Of a stretch of DNA of 25,279 bases, positions 1-7,757 are shown piece by piece. The notes under the pieces were generated by a model. The model saw only the letters and a list, made by a program, of their open reading frames with translations, was not told the DNA's origin and made no database searches. This DNA is from a virus. Location of the stretch: positions 1 to 25,279 of IMG/VR virus record IMGVR_UViG_3300043099_000440. One strand, given 5' to 3'. A program made the position numbers and the translations under genes. Each line of letters starts with the position of its first letter. The stretch's first letter is position 1.

Positions 1-8
1 TAATTTTT

Positions 9-593
9 ATGGCAAGACCTCGTGAACTTTTTAATACGCCAGCTCCTCAGGCGATGAGCATGATGGGGCAGGGAATCGCAGACGCTTACGCTAGAGCCGG
101 GGAGATCGAGGGGAAGGGCATGCTGGCGATGGGCCAGGGCATCGCGCAGGGGCTTACGAGTGCGGCGTCGTCGATTGCCGGAGCGTATGGCGACTACAAG
201 AAGATGCAGTCGCAGATTAAGACCTCAGAGGGATTTTACAACACATTAAAAGAAAGCGGTTATCTTCCGCCTGAATTGGCAAAAGGAATTGATACCACAG
301 TCAACAGTGAGGTGTACAAAAACATGGGCACTGCCGAAAAGGCTCAGTTTTGGAATCAAGCTACAAACTTTGCCGGAAACGCTATCGGGCAGTACCACAA
401 GTTGCAGCAGATTGAGGCTGAACAGACTGGCGCGATGGATAGAGCGAAGGTTAGCGTTGGCCCGCAGTATGCTAACATTGAAGAGCAGAAGCGCCAGCGG
501 CAAGCAGAGCAGGAACGGTATAACAAAACCAATACTCAACTTGAGGCATTTAGATCAAGCCTAAGTGGATTTAGGTCAATGTTTGGACAATAA
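9..593 (+). CDS. Putative internal virion protein (Ala/Gly-rich, 194 aa)
   Basis: I do not recognise the family. The protein is rich in Ala, Gly and Gln. A short motif MGQGIA occurs at residues 19-24 and again at 41-46, giving two Gly/Ala amphipathic segments of about 22 residues near the N-terminus. The middle and C-terminal part (about 130-185) is Gln/Glu/Arg-rich and predicted helical. There is no signal peptide or clear membrane span. It lies six bases before the next gene and two genes before a 1038-residue protein with a Gly-zipper region. That arrangement resembles internal or ejection protein clusters of podoviruses, so a virion role is inferred from context only. The start ATG follows a TAATTTTT tract with no Shine-Dalgarno motif. 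The real upstream neighbour is outside the window. Confidence 0.7.
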   Translation: MARPRELFNTPAPQAMSMMGQGIADAYARAGEIEGKGMLAMGQGIAQGLTSAASSIAGAYGDYKKMQSQIKTSEGFYNTLKESGYLPPELAKGIDTTVNSEVYKNMGTAEKAQFWNQATNFAGNAIGQYHKLQQIEAEQTGAMDRAKVSVGPQYANIEEQKRQRQAEQERYNKTNTQLEAFRSSLSGFRSMFGQ

Positions 594-599
594 TAACGT

Positions 600-1580
600 A
601 TGGCATCACTATCAGATTACGTTCTAGAGCTTTTTCCGACTAAACCATCCAAGCTGGAGCGTCAAGCTTCAGCGGGCGCACAGCTTATTCAGGAGACGCC
701 AGCGCAAGATGCTGCCATCCCGGGCACTGAGCGCGGAGCAGGCACTGTGCCCGTGTTAAGCATGGAGCCTACGCCAGCACCAGCGCAACAGCAGGCCGCT
801 GCCGTAGCGTTCCCGTTTGACGACTTTGCCAAGAGAGCGTCGATGGCGCAACAGGCTAGGAGAGAGCTTGCGTCTCAGATCAACTCGATTGTGATGGGCG
901 CTCCCAAAGACATGCGCGATGATTTGCGTAAGTCGCTTGAAGCGGAAATTGATTTTATTCCAAAAGATACACCAAGCATTGATTCCTTTTTAAGTAAAAA
1001 CCCATTGCTTAAGCCAATTACTGAAAAGATTCAATCTGCCAGCACTGGAAGGTTTAGATCAATTTCAGACTCAAAGTCTATAGTAGACTTAATTGATTAT
1101 AAACTTGAAAACGCGCCTAAAAACAAAGACAAGCGTGATGTTTATTTTGCCGATCTTGCAAGGCTACTTGCTTCTCAAGGTAAAATTTACAATGCCTCTT
1201 TGTCTGATAATCCAGATGCACTATCAGAAGGTGAAGCAAAGCGTGTTTTGCCAACGCTTGAGGATTCAGTGTTTGATATAACAAATTTAGCTAAAAGCGG
1301 AAAATCAGTTCTTCCAAAAATTGAGGCTGGAGTTAAAAAGTACAAAGAACAAGTTCAAACAGTTCACGATTATATGGTGAACAGATCAAGATCTCAGTTT
1401 AACTCTATTGCAAAGCAAACTAGCCCTGAAATTGCAGAGTCGCTTGGATTGGATGTTAACTCAATAAAGCCTTATAATCCATCTCTTGCTATTCCTGTTA
1501 TCAGCAGACAAAACCCAGGAGGCTTTAGCAGAGAGCAGCTTTTAATGGACGCAAAGCGGCGAGGACTTATACCCAAGTAA
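600..1580 (+). CDS. Putative internal virion protein (326 aa)
   Basis: I do not recognise the family. The N-terminal third is Pro/Ala/Gln-rich and low in complexity (about residues 30-80). The rest is a mostly helical, Lys/Ser-rich soluble region without transmembrane spans or known motifs. It begins six bases after the preceding stop and ends one base before the next start, so it is co-transcribed with its neighbours and probably co-translated. Base composition changes inside the gene: the first ~350 bases are GC-rich like the neighbours, while from about 950 to the end the DNA is clearly AT-rich, which suggests a recombinational mosaic. A structural or ejection role is inferred from its position between two other virion-like genes. 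Confidence 0.7.
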   Translation: MASLSDYVLELFPTKPSKLERQASAGAQLIQETPAQDAAIPGTERGAGTVPVLSMEPTPAPAQQQAAAVAFPFDDFAKRASMAQQARRELASQINSIVMGAPKDMRDDLRKSLEAEIDFIPKDTPSIDSFLSKNPLLKPITEKIQSASTGRFRSISDSKSIVDLIDYKLENAPKNKDKRDVYFADLARLLASQGKIYNASLSDNPDALSEGEAKRVLPTLEDSVFDITNLAKSGKSVLPKIEAGVKKYKEQVQTVHDYMVNRSRSQFNSIAKQTSPEIAESLGLDVNSIKPYNPSLAIPVISRQNPGGFSREQLLMDAKRRGLIPK

Positions 1581-1581
1581 T

Positions 1582-4500
1582 ATGGCTGACATTTCACAGT
1601 TAAGTGACGAGCAGTTAATCTCGCTTCTACAACAAACGGAGCCGGAGCGTCCTCCTGCGTCTGGCTTTGAGTCTAGGTTTACAGATGTCACTGGATACTT
1701 AAACCCAAAGCAGCTTGGCGACACGCCTAAAGAGATACTCGACACTGCTGTAGCTGAAGGGCTGATCTCACCAACGTACACGCCGGCAGATGACGCTACT
1801 GACGAGTTCTCGACAGCTTGGAGGGCGTACCAGCAGGAGATGGCACCCAGTGCGGCTGGGGCTGCATTCCGGGGCGCTACACGGGCAATTATCCCTACGC
1901 TTGGTGGCATTGCCGGTGGAGCCGCTGGGAGCGTTGTTCCAGTACCAGGGGCTGCTATAGTTGGCGGCATGGCTGGAGCTATGGCTGGCTCTGCGCTGCA
2001 AGAGAAGATGATGCCAATGTCCACGGAGGAGCAGGCTCAAGCTCAGTTTGACGTTGCATCAAGAGGCACTCGATATTCACGGATGGCCGGCGAGGTTATT
2101 CCACAGTTCTTGGTGGCACGTCCAGCGGTTTCTACCATTGGCAAAGCACTAGCAGGCGATGTGGCTGCTGCAAAAAGCTTGGCAGTTGGTGCAGGTTTTG
2201 GCGCAGGCACATCACTAGCAGGCAGCGCGGCACAGGGCCAGTTACCTGACCTTGAGCGGTTGGCGTTTGATACAATCACGGGGGCGGCTCTAGAACCGTC
2301 ACGACTTGGGCAGAAGCTGTTCGACCGTACTGCTCGACAGGAGATTGCGGCACAACAGGCAGCGACGAACGTAATGGGTAAGTTCGTAAAGAATAAGCCG
2401 CAGGCAATTGCTGACTTGGCGGCGGCTGGAGAACTAGCCGGTGAAGGGGTGCGCCCATTGAGTGGAGACGTTGTTGGGGATGAGGGATTTCTTGGCTTGC
2501 AACAGGCGTTGCGCAACCGCGAGGCTGAACTGAGGAATATCGACCAAGCCAGCGCAGAGGCTTTAGCTAAAGGCGTTGATGTGACGCTTGAGCCAACTGC
2601 ACTTTCACCACTGCGAACACAGGAAATCTTTGCTGCTCAAAACGAAGGCATGCTTGCAAGAGCGCAAGAGGCTTACGATGGCTTAATGAGGCAAGGTGAC
2701 ACGGCTTCTGCAAACATCATGCGTCAAGCACAGGGGTTGGCAGATGAGCAAATGACCTTAGTGAACGACGGCGTAAAAGCTGCCGAGCATGGAAATGCAA
2801 CTATAGCATTATTGCTGCAACGTGCTGAGTCTGAAATTGCTCAAAGAAGAGGCGATCAGACAGAGTCTGGAAAAGTTGTGTTTAATGCACTTAAGGCTGA
2901 AGAGGGGGATGCCTACCAAGGTGCAAAAGAACTGTGGACTAAGCTAAATAAGCTTGGCGTTGTAACTGATTTTGCAAATGCAAGAAATGCCGTAAAACAA
3001 ATTAAAAAGGAAGTTTCATTAAATGATCCTCCGGCAGAAGTTTTAAGCCTTTTAGAAAAATACAAAAATCCAAAAAAGAAAGTTCCAGTTGATAAGTTAA
3101 TTACGGCAATTCAAGAAGTTGGATCAGCTCAAGCTCAACAGCTCGGCCCTGGAGGAAACAAAAATACGGCAAGGTTATTGGGCAAATTTAAAGACGCTTT
3201 AGATGCTGACCTTGATGCCCTTGGCAATATATCTTCTGAGGTTAAAGAAGCAAAGGCTGCGTGGAAAGTATACGCAGACAAGTATTTAAATAAAGCTTCA
3301 GGGCAAGTGTTGGCAAGAAAGTCAAATGTAGAGCCATCTCAAACAATTGAAGCATATGCAACTTCAGTTGAAGGTCTTCAGCAGCTTAGATCTGCCGCTA
3401 GCAATCGCAAAGATGTTGTTACTGCCGTTGGCGATTGGATATACGGCCAAATGCTTGATTCCGTACGTGGAAACCCTAGCTTAGAAGCAATCCAAGGTTG
3501 GGTTAATGGGAAGACTGGAAGGATGCTGCTCGATGTATTCCCAGAAGTCTATCAATCCAAGATCGCCCCAGAGCTTGCCGCTTTGGCTTCTGCTGAAAAA
3601 CAACTAGAATCTTCAGAGGTTGCAATTGCCAAAGCTAAAGAAATAGCCGCAGAAAAAGGAGCGGTAACAACAAGGCAACTTCAACAGGCAACAGTTAAAG
3701 CAGAAACAGCTAAGGCAAGAATTCAAGAGCCTGCTCAAATAAAACTTCAAGATGCAAAGAGGGCTGTTCAGTCCAGCCAGGCTGCTGCTTACATTGGCGC
3801 TGCCCCAGAAGCTGCAATTGGCAAGGTTATCAATAGTGAAAACGCAGCCGTTTACATGACTGAGTTGGTTGCAAGAGCCGCTCAGGACGAAAGCGGACAG
3901 GCAATTGAGGGGCTGAAAAATGCGCTTAAGAATTACCTCAATGTTGCTGTGCGTAGGCCGGGCGAAGTGGCATCCACAAAAAACACGCTCAAACCATTAG
4001 TGACAGCAGATCTATCATTGTCTCCTGCTCTATTAAACGAATACTTCCGTGAGGGCAGCTCGCAAAGAGCCGCAATTGAAATTCTGCTGGGTAAAGATTC
4101 TAAAGAACTCCAAGCCCTAGATAAAGCTCGCAAGCAGGTTGAAATGTATGCCCGTCGTCGTCGAGCGGCAGGAGGACAATCCGTGACAAGTTTGAACCAG
4201 ATGCTTGCTGGCGACTTAGATGTTAGCCTTGCTGAAAACACGCTGGGCGTACTTGGCAGGCTTACGTCATCAGTGATGCCAATGGAACTCAAGCGGGTGA
4301 CCGGGGTGATGTCTGACCTCACAGATGTATTCCGCACCATGTGGCGCGGAGATGTCGCCAAGAAAGCACAGGGCATGTTGGTCAACGCGATGATCGACCC
4401 ACAGGCTGCAATCGAGCTTCTAATGCCGCTAGACAGGCAATCCCTGCCTCGCATCAAGTCCTGGCTGCGCGTGTATCCGCAGTCTGGGGCAAGCCTGCCG

Positions 4501-4698
4501 TTCAACGAGATTAACACTGACGAGCAGCAGCTCCCAAGCGGCACGGTGACAACTGATAACTTTACTGGTTACAGAATCGTTCAAACCGGGAAGAACTCAT
4601 TTAAGTTGTACAACGACAGGAAGCAACTTGAGGGAATATTTACCTCGGGCAACGACGCTAGGCGTGCAGCAGTCAGAAAAGCATTTGGATCAAAATAA
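1582..4698 (+). CDS. Large internal virion / DNA-ejection-type protein (1038 aa)
   Basis: At 1038 residues this is the longest reading frame in the window. An N-terminal ~90-residue soluble part is followed by a Gly/Ala-rich hydrophobic region (about 92-142, with motifs such as GGIAGGAAGSVV and GGMAGAMAGSA). A second Ala/Gly-rich stretch follows (about 190-220). Such glycine-zipper segments are common in phage ejection proteins that insert into or cross the cell envelope. The central 250-770 region is long, helical and Gln/Lys/Ala-rich. The C-terminal ~50 residues (containing FTGYRIVQTG and KLYNDRK) look like a small separate beta-rich domain. I see no lysozyme or transglycosylase catalytic motif. 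DNA between about 2760 and 3900 is more AT-rich than the flanks. It is coupled to the gene before it by a one-base gap. The ejection-protein call is inference from size, Gly-zippers and context. Confidence 0.65.
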   Translation: MADISQLSDEQLISLLQQTEPERPPASGFESRFTDVTGYLNPKQLGDTPKEILDTAVAEGLISPTYTPADDATDEFSTAWRAYQQEMAPSAAGAAFRGATRAIIPTLGGIAGGAAGSVVPVPGAAIVGGMAGAMAGSALQEKMMPMSTEEQAQAQFDVASRGTRYSRMAGEVIPQFLVARPAVSTIGKALAGDVAAAKSLAVGAGFGAGTSLAGSAAQGQLPDLERLAFDTITGAALEPSRLGQKLFDRTARQEIAAQQAATNVMGKFVKNKPQAIADLAAAGELAGEGVRPLSGDVVGDEGFLGLQQALRNREAELRNIDQASAEALAKGVDVTLEPTALSPLRTQEIFAAQNEGMLARAQEAYDGLMRQGDTASANIMRQAQGLADEQMTLVNDGVKAAEHGNATIALLLQRAESEIAQRRGDQTESGKVVFNALKAEEGDAYQGAKELWTKLNKLGVVTDFANARNAVKQIKKEVSLNDPPAEVLSLLEKYKNPKKKVPVDKLITAIQEVGSAQAQQLGPGGNKNTARLLGKFKDALDADLDALGNISSEVKEAKAAWKVYADKYLNKASGQVLARKSNVEPSQTIEAYATSVEGLQQLRSAASNRKDVVTAVGDWIYGQMLDSVRGNPSLEAIQGWVNGKTGRMLLDVFPEVYQSKIAPELAALASAEKQLESSEVAIAKAKEIAAEKGAVTTRQLQQATVKAETAKARIQEPAQIKLQDAKRAVQSSQAAAYIGAAPEAAIGKVINSENAAVYMTELVARAAQDESGQAIEGLKNALKNYLNVAVRRPGEVASTKNTLKPLVTADLSLSPALLNEYFREGSSQRAAIEILLGKDSKELQALDKARKQVEMYARRRRAAGGQSVTSLNQMLAGDLDVSLAENTLGVLGRLTSSVMPMELKRVTGVMSDLTDVFRTMWRGDVAKKAQGMLVNAMIDPQAAIELLMPLDRQSLPRIKSWLRVYPQSGASLPFNEINTDEQQLPSGTVTTDNFTGYRIVQTGKNSFKLYNDRKQLEGIFTSGNDARRAAVRKAFGSK

Positions 4699-4702
4699 CA
4701 CT

Positions 4703-4855
4703 ATGCCACTAAAGAAATCCGCATCCGATAAAGCTTTCACGGAAAACCTCAAGCGCGAGATCGGCGCAGGTAAGCCACAAAAGCAGGCCGTTGCAATCGC
4801 GTACAGCGTCCAGCGTGAGGCTGCGAAGAAAGCTGCTGCTGCCAAGCGCAAATAG
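4703..4855 (+). CDS. Small basic phage protein (50 aa)
   Basis: A 50-residue, strongly basic protein starting MPLKKSASDKAF, with a central GKPQKQAVAIAYSVQR motif and a Lys/Ala C-terminal tail. It resembles the short DUF6496-type proteins often found near phage structural genes (family recognised by motif, function unknown). The start at 4703 is chosen because the protein then begins with the usual MPLKK-like sequence; an upstream in-frame extension would run back into the 1038-residue gene. It lies four bases after that gene and three bases before the phosphoesterase, so it is part of the same transcript. The positive charge suggests nucleic-acid binding, which is not proven. Confidence 0.65.
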   Translation: MPLKKSASDKAFTENLKREIGAGKPQKQAVAIAYSVQREAAKKAAAAKRK

Positions 4856-4858
4856 CTC

Positions 4859-5611
4859 ATGGCAAACATAACACGGAAGTGGAAACGCTTCCTTGCAGTA
4901 TCATGCAGCCACGGCTTCATGGCCGACCAGGCTGTACTCAAGGAAGTCCTCCGCTTTCGTGATCGATGGAAGCCGGACACGGTGTTGCATCTTGGTGACG
5001 CCATCGACATGACGTGCCTGCGCAGTGGGGCTATCACTAACGACAGTCACGACGCTACCGTTGACCCAGAGGCTGATCTCAACGACGGGCTCGCGTTCAT
5101 CTCCGCACTGCGCCCCCAGCACTACCTGCTCGGCAACCATGAGGCCCGGCTGGTCACGCTGATGAGTCACCCTAAAGCGATCATCTCTGCACTAGCGACT
5201 CGCGTGTACCATCAGATCCACGACCGAGCCAAGTCGATCAAGTGCAAGGTGTACGATTACAAGCTCAAGACTGGCTTCGTTGGTCTTGGCGACGCTCTCT
5301 TTCAGCATGGCTATCTGCACAGTGAGAATGCCTTGCGTGATTCCGCAGAGCGTATGTGCCACGGACGGTACACCAAGCTTGTCATGGGGCATATCCACCG
5401 TGTACAAATCGCTGAAGGTCGGCGTATTAAAGGTGTCACTGGCTACTCTGTTGGGTGGCTCGGAGATCCAGAAATGGCTGGCTATGCGGAGAATAGGATT
5501 GCAACCACCGCTTGGAGCAGAGGCTGGGCGTGGGGCGAATATACTGACAACGAGACAATTGTATGGCTGACAAAAGAACTAAAGGACGGAAGCTTCAAGC
5601 TGCCCCTGTAG
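4859..5611 (+). CDS. Calcineurin-like metallophosphoesterase
   Basis: A 250-residue protein with the metallophosphoesterase signature: GDAID at 46-50, GNHE at 92-95, a downstream FQHG at 148-151 and GHIH at 177-180. These supply the Asp, Asn and His ligands of a two-metal centre that cleaves phosphate mono- or diesters. The first motif, normally DxH, reads SCSHG at 15-19, so the usual Asp is replaced by Cys. Phage relatives with a GCxHG-type first motif exist as far as I recall, so this need not mean inactivity. The substrate cannot be told from sequence; nucleic-acid or nucleotide processing is likely. It is the first gene after the virion block and overlaps the next gene by 49 bases. No signal peptide, so cytoplasmic. 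Confidence 0.85.
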   Translation: MANITRKWKRFLAVSCSHGFMADQAVLKEVLRFRDRWKPDTVLHLGDAIDMTCLRSGAITNDSHDATVDPEADLNDGLAFISALRPQHYLLGNHEARLVTLMSHPKAIISALATRVYHQIHDRAKSIKCKVYDYKLKTGFVGLGDALFQHGYLHSENALRDSAERMCHGRYTKLVMGHIHRVQIAEGRRIKGVTGYSVGWLGDPEMAGYAENRIATTAWSRGWAWGEYTDNETIVWLTKELKDGSFKLPL

Positions 5612-5820
5612 AAGGGGACTGGCTCTCGCAGCTTGCGGAGAACCTGGAGCTACAGCCAGCACCTCCAGGGTGGTACACGCTGACCCAAGTTGCTCAATAC
5701 CTGAAGATTGGCAGGACCGCCACCAGAAGAATCCTTCTTGAAAAGAAGGCAGCGCGGCAAAAGTTTTACCACAAAACAATTGACGGAAGAATCGTTCCCA
5801 CAATGCACTACAAGCTATGA
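5563..5820 (+). CDS. Small HTH-like DNA-binding protein (85 aa)
   Basis: 85 residues. The middle (YTLTQVAQYLKIGRTATRR, about 42-60) reads as a helix-turn-helix of the MerR/excisionase or sigma-70 region 4 style, with a basic C-terminal half. The N-terminus is basic (MADKRTKGRKLQ). It starts inside the phosphoesterase gene (49-base overlap) and ends in an ATGA overlap with the next gene, so translation is probably coupled. It could be a transcription regulator or a small packaging or replication factor. The HTH is read by eye and the family is not identified. Confidence 0.65.
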   Translation: MADKRTKGRKLQAAPVEGDWLSQLAENLELQPAPPGWYTLTQVAQYLKIGRTATRRILLEKKAARQKFYHKTIDGRIVPTMHYKL

Positions 5821-6101
5821 GTCCCGAGGAAAAGGAACGCCAAATCATCATCCAACGCGCAAAGGACATTCTCTCTGAACACTTTGAGTGCGGCGAGATC
5901 CTTGTCCAAGCACAGGATGAGAATGATAGCGACAACACGAACCGCTACGAAAGCGGCTGGGGCAATCGTTTTGCTCGGGACATGCACATTCACTTAATGA
6001 ACAAGGAGCGTGTGCTGGAACACTCATGGATCGAAGAGTGTGGGGATGAGGATGATGACGAGGACGACGAGGACGACGACAAAATAAAAGCAAAAAAGTA
6101 G
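5817..6101 (+). CDS. Hypothetical acidic-tailed protein (94 aa)
   Basis: 94 residues, family not recognised. The N-terminal ~75 residues look like a compact alpha/beta domain. From about residue 76 the chain is almost only Asp and Glu (CGDEDDDEDDEDDDK), ending in KIKAKK. Long acidic tails are typical of DNA-mimicking proteins or proteins that contact basic partners, so a DNA-binding-protein partner or inhibitor is possible (inference). The start shares an ATGA overlap with the stop of the upstream HTH gene. The gene is followed by a 71-base leader with hairpins before the SSB-like gene. Confidence 0.6.
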   Translation: MSPEEKERQIIIQRAKDILSEHFECGEILVQAQDENDSDNTNRYESGWGNRFARDMHIHLMNKERVLEHSWIEECGDEDDDEDDEDDDKIKAKK

Positions 6102-6172
6102 TTGCGCTCAGACAAGCAACGTGTAGCTTGCACGGCATTCAGCAGATGGTCTGCTGATGAAACTTAATAAAA
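6101..6172 (+). promoter_or_regulatory. Hairpin-containing leader of the SSB-like gene
   Basis: This 71-base gap holds three inverted repeats. GTTGC (6101-6105) can pair with GCAAC (6116-6120), or CAAGC (6113-6117) with GCTTG (6126-6130). These two are mutually exclusive. A third hairpin, TCAGCAG (6139-6145) with CTGCTGA (6151-6157), has a 5-base loop and ends 15 bases before the start codon. There is no T-tract, so it is not a classical terminator, and no Shine-Dalgarno motif (AACTTAATAAAA precedes ATG). It may be a translational control site, for example autogenous control by the ssDNA-binding protein (inference). Confidence 0.4.
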
Positions 6173-6814
6173 ATGAAAGTAGCAACAATTGCAGATCTAG
6201 CGAACCTTGCCGATGGCAGCGTCATTGGCGAGATGCGAGTCACAATCAAGACGGTGTACCCGCCCCGCACTGGGCAGGGCAAATTCGGTGAATGGCGCGT
6301 ACAGAATTGCGTCATTCAGGACGCAACAGGGGAGGCTAAAGCTTCATTCTGGATTCCCGATGAGATGAACGATCTCAAAGGGCAGATGATCACCCTGAAG
6401 TCGCAGCCCGGCAAGAAAGGTCTCGACGGCCTCTCGGTCAAGACCAGTACTCACTCCGGTGAGAATGAGTTGAAGGTCACCGACAAAGCTGCCATCATCG
6501 ACGATGCCGGCGCAGCGGTGGCACAGGCAGGCCCACGCAAGCCAGTGCAGGCAAGCTCGCCAGTGTCGCTTACCGTAGCAGACGCCAAGCGTGCGCTCTT
6601 CCAAGCTGCACAGCTCATGGCAGAAGCCATCAAAGCCGCTGAGTGGGTTGGCGGACAAGCCAGCGTCACGCCGGAGCAGTTGCAGGCGATTGCGACCAGC
6701 TTATTCATCTCCGCAGACCGTGCGGGCTTTGCGAAAGCATTCCCCTCAGCGCAGACTAAGCCAGCGGCAAAGAAGGAAGAAGTCGAGTTAGAGGAGGATG
6801 ACTTAAAATGGTAA
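6173..6814 (+). CDS. Single-stranded-DNA-binding-like protein with OB-fold
   Basis: 213 residues. The N-terminal ~105 residues have the strand pattern of an OB-fold (VTIKTVYPPRTGQGKFGEW followed by NCVIQDATGEAKASFWI), as in RPA/SSB-type nucleic-acid binders. The middle is Ala/Gln-rich and helical. The C-terminus is a short acidic tip ending in an aromatic residue (EEVELEEDDLKW, 202-213). An acidic, aromatic-capped tail is a hallmark of bacterial SSB and T7 gp2.5-type proteins, where it contacts replication partners. It sits among a resolvase, nuclease and helicase, which supports the call. The stop codon overlaps the next start (AAATGGTAA). It would coat ssDNA during phage replication and recombination. 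The exact family is not proven. Confidence 0.7.
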   Translation: MKVATIADLANLADGSVIGEMRVTIKTVYPPRTGQGKFGEWRVQNCVIQDATGEAKASFWIPDEMNDLKGQMITLKSQPGKKGLDGLSVKTSTHSGENELKVTDKAAIIDDAGAAVAQAGPRKPVQASSPVSLTVADAKRALFQAAQLMAEAIKAAEWVGGQASVTPEQLQAIATSLFISADRAGFAKAFPSAQTKPAAKKEEVELEEDDLKW

Positions 6815-6987
6815 AGGCTAAAGACATCTCCGCATTGTGCGGCGTCACACTCCAGACAGTCCTGAAGTGGGCGCGTGAAGGGAAAATCCCTCACCACCGT
6901 ATTAGCGCACGTTGCTTGCGGTTCTCGGTGGAAGAGGTTAACGCTTGGCTCCAGGCTAAACGCGATGCCAATAAACAGCAGGGCTAA
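6808..6987 (+). CDS. Short HTH_17/MerR-like DNA-binding protein (59 aa)
   Basis: A 59-residue gene. The start ATG lies eight bases after a strong GAGGAGG motif (6791-6797 region), one of the few good Shine-Dalgarno sites here. The sequence begins MVKAKDISALCGVTLQTVLK, followed by WAREGKIPHHR and, later, LRFSVEEVNAWLQ. This is the classic excisionase/MerR helix-turn-helix plus wing of the HTH_17 family: a helix-turn-helix, a Gly-Lys-Ile-Pro turn and a terminal 'V..WL' helix. The role is DNA binding, as a regulator or a recombination directionality factor. No integrase is present in the window, so a regulator or replication accessory is more likely. It overlaps both the SSB-like gene (7 bases) and the resolvase gene (23 bases). 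Confidence 0.75.
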   Translation: MVKAKDISALCGVTLQTVLKWAREGKIPHHRISARCLRFSVEEVNAWLQAKRDANKQQG

Positions 6988-7441
6988 AGGCTGCCGAGGC
7001 GAACGTCTCTGGCGCGACGAGTTGCGTGCGGCGGGGTTTACCGCCCGTCGTGGGCAACAGTTCGCTGGGGGCGGCGACAGTCCAGACGTAGTATGTGAGG
7101 CTCTTAAAGGCCTTCACATGGAAGTTAAGTGCGTTCAGGCTTTGAATCTCGATAAGGCTTGTGAACAAGCTGAACGAGATGCGGGGCGCAAGGCATGGAT
7201 TGTTGCTCATAAGAAAGATCGCAAACATTGGAAGGTTACAATGAGTGCCGATACGTTCTTTGAGCTTTTGCGAGAAGGCATGGATGCTTTTTCCGCAGAC
7301 TTTAAATGCATTAAAGAATACGCTCAGATTTCCAAGGAGCAAATAAACATCAATCCATTGATTAAAGAAGTTAGGCAATCTTTAGCGACACCTGCCCCGC
7401 TGGTTTCCGGCGAGCAAGGACTGGGAGATCTCGGTCGATGA
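6965..7441 (+). CDS. Holliday junction resolvase-like PD-(D/E)XK nuclease
   Basis: 158 residues from the ATG at 6965 (MPINSRAKGCRGER). Visible nuclease core: Glu13 in GERLWRDEL, GGGDSPDVV with Asp41, and HMEVK with Glu53 and Lys55, followed by a helix (NLDKACEQAERDA) and the strand AWIVAHKKDRKHW. This order matches phage and archaeal-type Holliday junction resolvases of the PD-(D/E)XK superfamily, which resolve branched DNA before packaging. The C-terminal ~45 residues are an extra Lys/Ile-rich tail. The start is chosen because family members begin 'INSRAKG.RGER'; upstream in-frame codons overlap the HTH gene. The 3' half is more AT-rich than the 5' half. It ends in an ATGA overlap with a tiny ORF. 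Confidence 0.8.
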   Translation: MPINSRAKGCRGERLWRDELRAAGFTARRGQQFAGGGDSPDVVCEALKGLHMEVKCVQALNLDKACEQAERDAGRKAWIVAHKKDRKHWKVTMSADTFFELLREGMDAFSADFKCIKEYAQISKEQININPLIKEVRQSLATPAPLVSGEQGLGDLGR

Positions 7442-7524
7442 GTGGTGAGTGTGACTGTACCGCACGAATACTAGTACAGATCGAACGCCGGTTGCCAGCT
7501 AGGCGTGACACTGGGAGAGACTAG
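7438..7524 (+). CDS. Tiny coupled ORF (28 aa)
   Basis: 28 codons starting in an ATGA overlap with the resolvase stop. The peptide contains MSGECDCTARILVQIE and ends RRDTGRD. It resembles the very short Cys- and Arg-rich cassette proteins of phage early regions, but nothing definite is recognised. Its last seven codons lie in a 21-base sequence repeated (one mismatch) at 7689-7709. The case for coding is the coupled start only; it may be non-coding. Confidence 0.35.
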   Translation: MSGECDCTARILVQIERRLPARRDTGRD

Positions 7525-7709
7525 GATAAATGCAAAATTATGACGAAACAACAAATTACAGACAACGTGCAGCGCAGAATGGCTTCATACAACAAGTTAT
7601 TGGGCCAAAAGGAAATTACAGAGTTTCAATATGTTGAGATGGCTTATCGTATGCTTGATTACTGGATGAGTGTAATTCGCGATCGGATGGCGTGACACTG
7701 AGAGAGACT
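7502..7709 (+). repeat. 21-base imperfect direct repeat pair (7502-7522 and 7689-7709)
   Basis: The two copies both begin GGCGTGACACTG and end GAGAGACT. They differ at one base (G at 7514, A at 7701) and bracket the 51-residue ORF at 7540-7695. The first copy ends the 28-residue ORF; the second covers the stop of the 51-residue ORF. The repeated sequence therefore marks the end of two successive small genes, as if one cassette was inserted or duplicated by recombination at this sequence. Confidence 0.75.
7540..7695 (+). CDS. Small hypothetical protein (51 aa)
   Basis: 51 residues beginning MTKQQITDNVQRRMASYNKL, with a helical, aromatic- and Met-rich second half (YVEMAYRMLDYWMSVIRDRM). No family is recognised. 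A helical, amphipathic small protein fits phage accessory or loader subunits, but that is speculation. AT-rich DNA like the following gene. No Shine-Dalgarno motif (GCAAAATT before ATG). It is bracketed by the two 21-base repeats and its stop overlaps a possible GTG start of the next gene. Confidence 0.5.
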   Translation: MTKQQITDNVQRRMASYNKLLGQKEITEFQYVEMAYRMLDYWMSVIRDRMA

Positions 7710-7757
7710 TCTGCACCAATGCAGGGGCGCGACTGCACAACGCGCACATATTACAAA

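Noticed and set aside
1542-2516. Leftward open frames of 90-160 residues under the large virion gene
   Set aside because: Shadows of an Ala/Gly-rich rightward gene; Cys/Pro/Ser-rich with no motifs.
6151-6172. Hammerhead-ribozyme-like CTGATGA at 6153-6159
   Set aside because: The bases form part of a simple hairpin; the GAAA and cleavage elements are not in the required places.
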